Source of the DNA: Streptococcus catagoni
GTDB lineage: Bacteria; Bacillota; Bacilli; Lactobacillales; Streptococcaceae
Reading direction: 5' to 3'
NCBI RefSeq assembly: GCF_011421425.1
Contig: NZ_WPCW01000001.1
Coordinates: forward strand, 744,001 to 808,000
DNA: 64,000 nucleotides
The notes beneath the pieces were generated by a model. That model was not told the origin of the DNA and ran no database searches. It saw nothing but the letters and a program-made list of their open reading frames with translations. The position numbers and the translations under genes are program-made. Of this stretch, positions 43,675 through 52,080 are shown one piece after another (the first letter of the stretch is position 1; each line of letters starts with the position of its first letter).

Positions 43675-45159
43675 CTAGTATGTCTTCTCAATAGATTGGT
43701 AATTGTTCTTATATTGGTCTCGGAATTCCTTTGGAGATAGACCATTTAATTTTTTAAAGATCTTAATAAAATAATGGTTGGTATTATAGCCTGTTTGGTA
43801 GGCAATTTCATTAATAGAATCATTGGTATAGAGTAACAAGGTCTGCGCCTTTTGAATTCTAATCTGGTTCAGGTATTGAGCAAAGCTTTGCTTGGTCTCG
43901 TTTTTAAAGCATTGCCCCAGATAGACCCCATTAACATGCAGCTGGTCTGCAATGTATTTAAGGCTCAAATCCTCTGCATAGGAATTGGTTATAAAGGCTA
44001 TGGCTTCAGACACCAAGGCTGAATACCTTTTTTGCTTGGCCTTGTCTTCCTTTGTTACCTCTAAAACACGCAGGAGAGCATCTTTTAACATATTAATTTG
44101 TGAACTCTCATGAATGGTTTCCAGCATGGCATTATAAATGCGTTTGTCTAAGCTAGGAAACTTCCGATAAATGTCTAAGAAGAGCAGAAAACTAACATGC
44201 TTGACATCCTCTGGGGTATAATCCATTAGTCTCATTTCCTCAAAAATAGCTTCTAATTTGCGGATAATGGTTGGCCTGTCTCCAATCATCAGGGCTTTGT
44301 TAAAGGAAAGAAACTGTAGTTCAGAATCTGCAATATCAATTTTAGAATAGCTTTGTGAGTCTCTACTTGATATTTCTTGGTTGAAAAACAAGCTTTTTTG
44401 CACTTGATTATAACTTTCATAAACATTTTCCCAGTCTTCAACAGTTTCACCCAGGACAAGCTGGTCAATAATGGAAGTAAAGCTTTTTTGTAGGTTCTTA
44501 ACAAAGGACTTTGCCTCTTGTCGCTTTCCAACTAAGATGGCAAAGAGTTCTTGTTTTTCTTCATTATGAATGACATTCAATAATTGATTTTGCTTCAGGA
44601 AAAAATTGTTTAGCCCCTGCTCATAGGCCCTATAGTGCAGGTATAAGACTGTGTAATCTAAGTCTTGATTAGGGTATTTTTTATTGATCAGCTCTAGGTA
44701 GTCTTTCTCACTGAGTTCATCATGTAACCAGTAATTGATCAGAATTTCCTGATACTTGTCCTTTTTATCTTCTTCCTTTTTTTGCTGGTCTAAATAAGCT
44801 TTGAAAGAAGCCATTTTTTCTTCAAGTTCTTTTTTATCCACAGGTTTAAGAAGGTAGGCCTTGGTTTCTAACTCAATAGCTTTTTTAACATAATCAAACT
44901 CCTGATAACCAGATAAGATCATGGTTTGCAACTGAGGCTGCCGTTTTTTAGCTTCCTCAATCAGGTCTAAACCAGACATTTGCGGCATGTTAACATCAGA
45001 TATTAAGACATGAAAGCTGTCCTTACTGAGATAGTCCAAAGCTTCCTTAGCTGATTTAGCCGTAGCTGCCACCTCAAAACCAAAGCTTTTCCAATCAATA
45101 ATGACCTTTAAGCCCTGTAAGATCATATACTCATCATCCACTAGTAGTACCTTATACAT
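43675..45159 (-). CDS. AraC-type response regulator (YesN-like)
   Basis: 494 residues. N-terminal receiver domain (YKVLLVDDEYMILQGLK; phospho-acceptor Asp in HVLISDVNMPQMSGLDL), a long linker, and a C-terminal AraC helix-turn-helix pair ending in YNTNHYFIKIFKKLNGLSPKEFR. It starts at the last base of the sensor kinase gene. The likely targets are the 21-bp direct repeats at 51062-51120 between the ABC importer and ROK genes, a typical AraC-type binding layout. It should activate glycan uptake and breakdown. Confidence 0.9.
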   Translation of the reverse strand: MYKVLLVDDEYMILQGLKVIIDWKSFGFEVAATAKSAKEALDYLSKDSFHVLISDVNMPQMSGLDLIEEAKKRQPQLQTMILSGYQEFDYVKKAIELETKAYLLKPVDKKELEEKMASFKAYLDQQKKEEDKKDKYQEILINYWLHDELSEKDYLELINKKYPNQDLDYTVLYLHYRAYEQGLNNFFLKQNQLLNVIHNEEKQELFAILVGKRQEAKSFVKNLQKSFTSIIDQLVLGETVEDWENVYESYNQVQKSLFFNQEISSRDSQSYSKIDIADSELQFLSFNKALMIGDRPTIIRKLEAIFEEMRLMDYTPEDVKHVSFLLFLDIYRKFPSLDKRIYNAMLETIHESSQINMLKDALLRVLEVTKEDKAKQKRYSALVSEAIAFITNSYAEDLSLKYIADQLHVNGVYLGQCFKNETKQSFAQYLNQIRIQKAQTLLLYTNDSINEIAYQTGYNTNHYFIKIFKKLNGLSPKEFRDQYKNNYQSIEKTY

Positions 45160-46883
45160 TAGCTTTCCTTTCTAATCTTAATCATGACTTGAAAACCACC
45201 TTGGGAGGATTGGCTGATTTCCCAAAGAACTCGATCTTTAAAATAAGTTATCAGCCGCAAATAGACATTGGACAAGCCAATGGAGCGTTCTGAATTTAGG
45301 TGTGAATTACTCATGTTTGCCATGAGCTCTTCCATCTTTTCTTTAGAACAGCCTCTGCCATTATCTGTGATCAAAAGGCAAATATGATCTTCTTTGTCTA
45401 AGGCCTTGATACTGAGGGCATTGTTATAACGTTCGTAATCAATACCGTGGACAAAATAATTTTCCACTAGGGGTTGAATAATGAATTTTGGAACGACAAA
45501 GTTGGCTATACTATCATCAATAACAACATGATAGGCAAAACTTTGCGGGTATCTCATCTGATAGAGATATATATACTTTTCACAAAAGGCTAGTTCTTCC
45601 TTTAGGCTTGTCGTCTTATCTGAACTAATATTATTTCTTAGAAGCGAAGCAAAGGCATAAATAACATCGGCCAGTTCCTCTTCTTGACAGCTCAAAGCAT
45701 ACATCCTGATATATTCTAGGGTATTGTATAAGAAATGAGGATTAATTTGTGCTTGCAAGGCCTGCATATGAGCATCTCTTTGCTTGACTTCTAAGCTATA
45801 GATTTCTGCAATCTTTTGATTAATATTATCCAGCATTTGATTAATCCCATGGGAGATATTATAGAGTTCCAGTTCCATATTGTCATTGTCAATTTTTAAG
45901 GACAAGTCTCCTGCTGCCACCTTATCAAGGGTAGAGGTAATTTCAGATACCTGATTGATATAATTCCCAAAGAGGCTGAAAAATAGTTTTAATAAGAGCC
46001 AAGATAGGAAACCTGAAATCAGAAGGTAGCAAAAAATAATAGTATAGATTTTTTTCAGAAAATAGGACTTATCAACAACCGAAAGGGCCAAGAGATGATC
46101 GGAGTCACTATAGTAAATTTCCTTGTCCTTGCTGATCTTAGCAGGGTCAATTCTTCCTCCCTTTTTAATTTGCGTGGCAATCTTACTAATTAGATCTTTA
46201 GGAAGTTCTTTCCCCTGATGATAGAGCTTTCTGCCATAGTTATCAAAGGTCACCGTGCTAATATAGGCATCTTCTTTGAGATTACTTTCTTTTTCTGGAA
46301 TCTTAAATTGGATATAAAGACTACCTGAGAATTCTCTGGTGTCTGGATTTAATATGGGACGGGTCAGATAGTTGCCCTTAAGAAAAGTTAATTTGCCTGT
46401 TTTTAATTGACCCGTTTTTCGAGCACTATCTGCCAGCAAATAATAATTACTGTCATCCAAACTGATAACAATGCTTTTAATTTCCGGATAAAGATCAAAC
46501 ATTCTTTCAATTTGATCAGAAAAAGGAACCGTATTTCTACCATCTTGCCAGTCATCAATCACCCTGTTAAAATACTGACTTTGACTCAAGGTCATAAAAT
46601 CATAGAGGTTTTGATAATCATCTTTTCGACCAATGAGTTGCTCCATTACCCTTAAGGTGACAAAATTTTGAGATTCTAAGTTCCTTACTGTATTTTCCAG
46701 GGTTCTGGTAATTTCTTTACTTTTCGTCTGCCCTTGAAAATTAATAGTCAGGACACTAAGCAACATGGTACTAAAAATGAAAAAGAGTACAATCAAGGTA
46801 CTATAAATCTTCATCAAGCGGTTGATCAATATGCCTTGATGATAGTAACGACGAAAATTAGTGAGAAATTTTTTAATAAGCAT
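45159..46883 (-). CDS. Sensor histidine kinase (YesM-like)
   Basis: 574 residues. N-terminal membrane helix (TLIVLFFIFSTMLLSVLTI), an extracellular sensor domain of about 230 residues, a second helix (IIFCYLLISGFLSWLLLKLFF), HAMP, then the His_kinase region with the phosphorylated His in QAQINPHFLYNTLEYIRM and an ATPase with ITDNGRGC. It partners the adjacent YesN-like regulator. The signal is probably an extracellular glycan, or a loaded binding protein. Confidence 0.92.
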   Translation of the reverse strand: MLIKKFLTNFRRYYHQGILINRLMKIYSTLIVLFFIFSTMLLSVLTINFQGQTKSKEITRTLENTVRNLESQNFVTLRVMEQLIGRKDDYQNLYDFMTLSQSQYFNRVIDDWQDGRNTVPFSDQIERMFDLYPEIKSIVISLDDSNYYLLADSARKTGQLKTGKLTFLKGNYLTRPILNPDTREFSGSLYIQFKIPEKESNLKEDAYISTVTFDNYGRKLYHQGKELPKDLISKIATQIKKGGRIDPAKISKDKEIYYSDSDHLLALSVVDKSYFLKKIYTIIFCYLLISGFLSWLLLKLFFSLFGNYINQVSEITSTLDKVAAGDLSLKIDNDNMELELYNISHGINQMLDNINQKIAEIYSLEVKQRDAHMQALQAQINPHFLYNTLEYIRMYALSCQEEELADVIYAFASLLRNNISSDKTTSLKEELAFCEKYIYLYQMRYPQSFAYHVVIDDSIANFVVPKFIIQPLVENYFVHGIDYERYNNALSIKALDKEDHICLLITDNGRGCSKEKMEELMANMSNSHLNSERSIGLSNVYLRLITYFKDRVLWEISQSSQGGFQVMIKIRKES

Positions 46884-47478
46884 CTACTTTACCATCTACA
46901 ATCTTTCGATTTCCTTTTGTTAGCTTATCCATCATAATAGCTAAGAGGCCAAAGCTGATAAACAAATACAAACCCTTGTATTGCCAAGTTATTCCCCAGA
47001 CGGCTACAGTGAGGATTATCTGGGTTAAAAGAGCCTTTCCACTAAGAAAGAGACTCATAAAAGAAAGCTTTGCATTATTCCAGAGGCTGATTTCATAAAA
47101 GCAGTTGTAAAAGGTCATATAAATATAGAGCAGATAGCTTAAAAGAATAGCCACCACTAATAAAAAGGTCAGTGCCAAAAAGAAGATCTCTTTTATTTGA
47201 AGAGCCAAATAGAGGTTATAAGACAAGAAGCCTAGCAGCAAAAAAAAGCTGAAGAAAATATAATTAGCCTTGAGAAAGTTGGCCTTCCATATGCTAAAAA
47301 TGGTCTTCATATCTCTTTTGGCATCTTTTTGATCCCATTGGGTCTGTAAGTTAATGAGGGTCTGCCATGCTGGGCCAAGACCAAAAACAATCCCACCGCA
47401 AATGGTCAATAGATGAAAGATCAGCGTTAGCTGAATCATCTTCCACACACCATTGCATAACTTTTCTATTCCCGACAT
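46873..47478 (-). CDS. DUF624 membrane protein (YesL-like)
   Basis: 201 residues with about five membrane helices and the DUF624 start NGVWKMIQLTLIFHLLTICGGIVFGLGPA. These proteins commonly accompany YesMN two-component systems and CUT1 oligosaccharide importers; the mechanism is unknown. It heads the leftward DUF624-yesM-yesN-GH2 unit. Its promoter is probably TTATCA-18 bp-TATAGT just upstream, and it overlaps yesM by 11 bp. Confidence 0.85.
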   Translation of the reverse strand: MSGIEKLCNGVWKMIQLTLIFHLLTICGGIVFGLGPAWQTLINLQTQWDQKDAKRDMKTIFSIWKANFLKANYIFFSFFLLLGFLSYNLYLALQIKEIFFLALTFLLVVAILLSYLLYIYMTFYNCFYEISLWNNAKLSFMSLFLSGKALLTQIILTVAVWGITWQYKGLYLFISFGLLAIMMDKLTKGNRKIVDGKVDAY

Positions 47479-47558
47479 CTGACTCTCCTATCTGCATTTT
47501 TTCTGTCTTATCTCCTATACTATAACATAAGTTTATAGGCATTGATAACTATTAAAAA

Positions 47559-47589
47559 AGGATTGAGGCTCCCCTCAATCCTCTATAGT
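47559..47589 (-). terminator. Terminator of the ABC importer operon
   Basis: AGGATTGAGG pairs with CCTCAATCCT; leftward it is followed by TTTTTT. It separates the permease-permease-binding protein unit from the DUF624 unit, although both read leftward. Confidence 0.82.
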
Positions 47590-47622
47590 TCACTGATAAT
47601 CTATTTCTTTAAGATCATCACG

Positions 47623-49071
47623 TTATTTTTGCTTTGCTTGATAGTCATCAAGTTGGCTTTGCAATTCTTTTTGAACCTTGTCCCATCCAGCAGCTTTCAA
47701 ATCTTTAAGCATTTTTGGAAGAGTTTGATCAGGATCAACTGTTCCAGTATTAAGACTTGCCTTGTAGCGGTTCATCACATTAGCAATGTTAGATAATTCT
47801 GTTTTGATTGGTTTTGTATTGACATTAAAGCCAAGAATTGGAGATTCTGTAGCTTCTTTAATTGACTTGTCACGTTTTGCAATCATGTCATCAGTGATGG
47901 ATTCTTGGGTGTATAGGATCTTGTTATTTCCAGTATTCCAAGCAGACATGTGTAGTTTAGGTTGATAGCCATCAAGGAGTTTGATTTTTTGATCTCCTAC
48001 CTTCTTCCAAGCTTTTCCTTCTTCACCATAGACAAGGCCATTTAACAATTTTGGATCACTGTTTAATAAGGCAAGAACTTCAACAGCTTTTTCCTTATGT
48101 TTTGAAACATTTGAAACAACAAAGTTGGCCATCTGAGCTTGAGAAGTTGTTTTTAGAGGCACAGTAAGAGGACGTGAAACAATCTCTTTACCTGCTGCAT
48201 TTGTTAGGATAGTATCGCCGTAGTCCATAGGACCTTGCGTTTCTTCACGCATGAACCAAGTTTTTCCTTCCAAAGGATAGCCTTCTGTGTTTGTTGCAGC
48301 ATCTTTTGGAATAATACCTTCTTGATACCATTTATGCATCAAACGAAGGTTTTCTTGGAATTTTTCATCTTCATACTGATTAACAATTTTTGCCTTACCA
48401 GTTGATTCTACTTTGACTGCAAATGGCTGTTCCTTTGTTAGAGGATAGTCAAAATTACCAGACATATTGTAAACTTGGCCAATAGCAAAGGCAGCAACAT
48501 TTGGTTCTTTCTCATGGAAGGCTTTTAAGACTGCTTCTGCATCTGCATAGGATTTAATATTAGAAATATCTAGATGATATTTATCAACATATTCCTTATT
48601 AAAAGAAAGCATTTGTTGTGCATAAACATTAGCATCTACTGGAAAGGCATAGAGCTTGCCATCAATCATATTTCCTTTAATATAGGCAGGGTCAAAATTC
48701 TTGTATGTTTTTTTGGCATACTTTGGAATCAGTTTTGTTAAATCTGCAAAGGCACCTTTTTGAGCATTGACAACATAGTTATTTGCAAAGGCCAAATCAT
48801 AGTTTTCACCAGAAGCAATGATGGTACTCATCTTATTATCCCAATCACCCCAACCGATGTATTGCATGTCTAGGGTCATACCGGTTTTTTCTTTGATCCG
48901 TTTATTTGCGATTTTCATTAATTGATCAAAATTATCTGGTTTTTCACCAATCTGATACATTAATAGCTTACCACCTTCTTCTTTTGAAGATGATTTACTT
49001 CCACAAGCCACCAGACTAGAAGCTGCTAAAACAGTTCCAGCAATACAGAAAATCTTTTGCCACTTTTTCAT
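47623..49071 (-). CDS. ABC oligosaccharide-binding lipoprotein
   Basis: 482 residues. Lipoprotein signal with lipobox LVACGSKSS (acylated Cys23) after a hydrophobic core. The rest has the LipO/LplA-type solute-binding fold of CUT1 systems (YQIGEKPDNFDQLMKIANKRI; GWGDWDNKMSTIIASG). It captures oligosaccharide outside the membrane for the two permeases upstream. In context the ligand is a processed N-glycan. No dedicated ATPase lies in the window, so a shared MsmK-type ATPase is expected. Confidence 0.9.
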   Translation of the reverse strand: MKKWQKIFCIAGTVLAASSLVACGSKSSSKEEGGKLLMYQIGEKPDNFDQLMKIANKRIKEKTGMTLDMQYIGWGDWDNKMSTIIASGENYDLAFANNYVVNAQKGAFADLTKLIPKYAKKTYKNFDPAYIKGNMIDGKLYAFPVDANVYAQQMLSFNKEYVDKYHLDISNIKSYADAEAVLKAFHEKEPNVAAFAIGQVYNMSGNFDYPLTKEQPFAVKVESTGKAKIVNQYEDEKFQENLRLMHKWYQEGIIPKDAATNTEGYPLEGKTWFMREETQGPMDYGDTILTNAAGKEIVSRPLTVPLKTTSQAQMANFVVSNVSKHKEKAVEVLALLNSDPKLLNGLVYGEEGKAWKKVGDQKIKLLDGYQPKLHMSAWNTGNNKILYTQESITDDMIAKRDKSIKEATESPILGFNVNTKPIKTELSNIANVMNRYKASLNTGTVDPDQTLPKMLKDLKAAGWDKVQKELQSQLDDYQAKQK

Positions 49072-49101
49072 AAGTGAACGCCTCCTAAAATTTAGTTATG
49101 T

Positions 49102-50028
49102 TTATTCTTTTACGCCGCCAATGGTCAAACCACCCACAAAATATTTTTGGAAAAATGGGTAAGTTAAGGCTATTGGTAAGGTCGCAACAACAACAATGGC
49201 CATCCGGACAGACTCTTTTGGTAGAGATAAGAGTCCTTCGGAAGCTTGAGCACTCATACTTGCATTTCGGGCTAGTTGCTCAAGATTACTTTGAATCTTC
49301 ATTAGGAGATACTGGAGCGGAACCAGTTGATCTTTTTGAATATACAAAAGAGCATTAAACCAGTCATTCCAGTAAGTCAAAGCAGAAAATAAACTGATGG
49401 TTGCAATGCCAGGCACAGCTAGCGGAAGAACGATCCTTAGGAATATCTTTAATTCACTAGCCCCATCAATTCGAGCAGATTCAATGATACTATCAGGTAC
49501 GGTTTTCTTAAAGAAAGTCCGCATGATTAATATACCAAAAGGTCCTAAGGCCATGGGTAATATCAGAGCTAAAAGGGTGTCCTTTAGGTGTAAGAGATTG
49601 CTAACAACTAAGTAGTTAGCTACCATCCCCGGTGCAAAAAGCATGGTGATAAGGGCATAGATGGTAAAGAACTTCTTATAAGGAAAGTAACTTCTTGATA
49701 TGGCATAGGCATAGGTTGAGGTCATGGTCGTATTAAGAATAGTCCCAACAACGGTCACAAAGATAGAGATGAGAAAGGATCTCATTATTTTTTGTGACAT
49801 AACTCCCTGAAAGATGTAGACATAAGCATGAGCAGACCACTCTTTAGGGAAGAATCCATAACCATGATTAATCAAATAGGTCTCATCTGTTAAGGAAATG
49901 ATAATAACAAAGATAAATGGGATGACACAGGATATGGCAAAGAGAGCTACCAGGGTCGTAAAAATCGCATTTGTTTTCTTGTCAAAGCAACGAATATTGA
50001 CTTTCTCTATTTTTTTTCTTTTTCTCAT
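49102..50028 (-). CDS. ABC sugar permease (LplC/YtcP-like)
   Basis: 308 residues, six membrane helices, with the EAA loop ESARIDGASELKIFLRIVLPLAVPG that contacts the ATPase. MalG-type subunit of a CUT1 importer. It lies between the other permease and the binding-protein gene, with 8- and 30-bp gaps. Confidence 0.92.
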   Translation of the reverse strand: MRKRKKIEKVNIRCFDKKTNAIFTTLVALFAISCVIPFIFVIIISLTDETYLINHGYGFFPKEWSAHAYVYIFQGVMSQKIMRSFLISIFVTVVGTILNTTMTSTYAYAISRSYFPYKKFFTIYALITMLFAPGMVANYLVVSNLLHLKDTLLALILPMALGPFGILIMRTFFKKTVPDSIIESARIDGASELKIFLRIVLPLAVPGIATISLFSALTYWNDWFNALLYIQKDQLVPLQYLLMKIQSNLEQLARNASMSAQASEGLLSLPKESVRMAIVVVATLPIALTYPFFQKYFVGGLTIGGVKE

Positions 50029-50036
50029 CTTTTCTC

Positions 50037-50990
50037 CTAGAATAAGGCTGAATCAGGATCCATACGTCTTACCACAGCATTTGAGATAAGCAAGATACAA
50101 GTACCAACAACGGACTGGTAAAGACTGGCCGCAGAAGCCATTCCAATATCTCCAGTGGAGGTTAAACCATTATAAACATAGGTGTCTAGGACACTGGTTA
50201 CCTCATAGAGGGCTCCTGTATTTTTAGGAATTTGATAAAATAAACCAAAATCTGATCTAAAGATATTACCAATGTTGATAATCAGCAAAATGGACATCAT
50301 CGGTATCAGTTGCGGGATAGTAATATTTTTGATCTGTTGCCACTTACTAGCTCCATCGACCATAGCAGCTTCATAATAGGTATCTGAAATCCCCATTATG
50401 GAGGCATAATAGATAATACTGTTGTAGCCTAAACCTTTCCAAACACTCATGGTTAGGAGGATTAAGGGCCACCAGGTTGGAGTTGAATACCACATAATTG
50501 GCTTGCCACCATGTTGGGTGATCAAGCTATTAATCATCCCACGATCAGGATTTAAAAAGGCATATACAAAGTATTCAATAACCACCCAGGATAAAAAATA
50601 AGGCAACAAGGACATGGTATGGTAAACCTTAATGGCCTTTTTGCTTCTGAGTTCACTCATGATAACAGCAAAGACTATGGCAAAAAAAACATTAAAGGCT
50701 AAAAAGACTGTATTATAGGCTATGGTATTTCTGGTTATCAGCCAGGCATCCTTAGAAGAAAAAAGATATTTAAAGTTATCTAATCCCACCCAAGGACTAA
50801 TCCTTAAGCTATCTATAAAACCGTCAGCAGAGTAGTGGAAATCTTTAAATGCCACCACATTTGCCAGAACCGGAATATAGAAGAAAAAAACAAACCATAC
50901 AAAGCCTGGTAAGACCATCAATAATAAGGTTCTATGTTTAATCACGTTTTTCCAAAAGGATCTTTTTTTAGTTTTGGTTTTTCTATGCAT
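50037..50990 (-). CDS. ABC sugar permease (LplB/YteP-like)
   Basis: About 317 residues, six membrane helices and the EAA loop YEAAMVDGASKWQQIKNITIPQLIP. MalF-type subunit. I start at the ATG at 50990 (MHRKTKTKKR), preceded by AGGAG ten bases upstream, rather than the GTG at 51011. It is the first gene of the importer operon, reading from the shared control region at 51012-51186. Confidence 0.9.
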   Translation of the reverse strand: MHRKTKTKKRSFWKNVIKHRTLLLMVLPGFVWFVFFFYIPVLANVVAFKDFHYSADGFIDSLRISPWVGLDNFKYLFSSKDAWLITRNTIAYNTVFLAFNVFFAIVFAVIMSELRSKKAIKVYHTMSLLPYFLSWVVIEYFVYAFLNPDRGMINSLITQHGGKPIMWYSTPTWWPLILLTMSVWKGLGYNSIIYYASIMGISDTYYEAAMVDGASKWQQIKNITIPQLIPMMSILLIINIGNIFRSDFGLFYQIPKNTGALYEVTSVLDTYVYNGLTSTGDIGMASAASLYQSVVGTCILLISNAVVRRMDPDSALF

Positions 50991-51032
50991 TAAACGAACT
51001 CTCCTAGTCACTACTTACTTCTCTTCAAGTAT

Positions 51033-51048
51033 ATCAAGCGCTTACAAT
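51033..51048 (-). promoter_or_regulatory. cre-like site upstream of the ABC importer
   Basis: Minus strand ATTGTAAGCGCTTGAT resembles the CcpA cre consensus (TGTAAGCGCTT core). It lies 22-58 bp before the permease gene, consistent with glucose repression of glycan uptake. Confidence 0.6.
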
Positions 51049-51061
51049 TACAACAAGAAAC

Positions 51062-51120
51062 AAATTATAGGAATCATAACACAAACTATAGGTTTGATAG
51101 CACAAAGTATAGGAATAAAA
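51062..51120. repeat. Three 21-bp direct repeats, likely YesN binding sites
   Basis: Units at 51062, 51083 and 51104 share AAAnTATAGG, then a T-rich step and CAC: AAATTATAGG, AAACTATAGG, AAAGTATAGG. The 21-bp spacing puts all on one DNA face. They lie midway between the divergent importer and ROK/GH92 units. Direct repeats two helical turns apart are typical targets of AraC-type response regulators. Confidence 0.72.
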
Positions 51121-51186
51121 GGAAAGCCTTTTCATTCCATTTCTTTTTTGGCATACTTACTGTATAAGCTTTCGGAGGTTGAAATT

Positions 51187-52068
51187 ATGCTACTATTAAC
51201 CATTGATGTTGGAGGAACTTCCATCAAATTTGCCCTCTACCAAGATGGTAAACTCAGTCATCAAAAACAAAGACCTACACCTAAAGATTTGGAACATTTT
51301 TACTTATTATTAGAAGAAGAGGTCAAGAGTTATCAAGCTCAACATAACATATCTGGCCTAGCCTTTAGTCTACCAGGAGCTGTTAATAAGGAAAAAGGAA
51401 TCATAGAAGGAGCCAGTGCATTACCTTATATACACCATTTCAAAATCGCAGCGGCTCTTGAAGAAAGGTTAGGCTTAGCAGTTAGTATGGAAAATGATGC
51501 CAACTGTGCTGCCCTTGCTGAGTCCGCACTAGGTTCGGGTAAGAATGCTCAATCTATGGCAACCCTTGTTTTAGGAACAGGGGTTGGTGGTAGTCTGGTC
51601 ATAGATGGCAAGATTCATCACGGAGCTCATCTCTTTGGTGGCGAATTTGGCTTTATGGTTATGAACGAGGACTATCAGATTTTCAGTCACTTAGGTACCG
51701 TTGTTGCTATGGCCAAACGCTATTGTCAGAAAAAAGCAGACGGCAAAACATACAGTGGTAAAGAAATCCTTGCCTTAGCTGAAAATGGCGATCCCCTTGC
51801 TATAGCGGAAAGACAGGTTTTTCTAAAAAGCCTTGCCATGGGAATCTATAATATACAACATTCTTTTGATCCCCAACTGATCGCCATTGGTGGTGCTGTA
51901 TCTCAAGCAGACTTTTTACTGCCCTACCTTGAAAAAGAGTTAGACAAGATCTATGAGGCTGTACAAATCTCAACCAATAGACCCAATTTAGCCATCTGCC
52001 ACTTTAAACAGGAGGCCAATTTACTTGGCGCTGCTATTGATTTTATACATTCAAGAAAAGAGGATTAA
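51187..52068 (+). CDS. ROK-family sugar kinase
   Basis: 293 residues. ATP-binding LLTIDVGGTSIKFALY at the N-terminus and the ROK signature region VSMENDANCAALAESALGSG with catalytic Asp, then LVLGTGVGGSLVIDG. The zinc-binding cysteine cluster typical of many ROK glucokinases is absent. The start at 51187 has GGAGG nine bases upstream; an upstream in-frame ATG overlaps the opposite operon. It would phosphorylate mannose, or a hexose released from N-glycans. It is followed 12 bp later by GH92. Confidence 0.85.
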   Translation: MLLLTIDVGGTSIKFALYQDGKLSHQKQRPTPKDLEHFYLLLEEEVKSYQAQHNISGLAFSLPGAVNKEKGIIEGASALPYIHHFKIAAALEERLGLAVSMENDANCAALAESALGSGKNAQSMATLVLGTGVGGSLVIDGKIHHGAHLFGGEFGFMVMNEDYQIFSHLGTVVAMAKRYCQKKADGKTYSGKEILALAENGDPLAIAERQVFLKSLAMGIYNIQHSFDPQLIAIGGAVSQADFLLPYLEKELDKIYEAVQISTNRPNLAICHFKQEANLLGAAIDFIHSRKED

Positions 52069-52080
52069 AAAGGAATTTAA

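Noticed and set aside
50974-51186. N-terminal extension of the ROK kinase to 50974
   Set aside because: It would overlap the opposite permease gene and run through the control region; the GGAGG-preceded ATG at 51187 begins exactly at the ROK fold.
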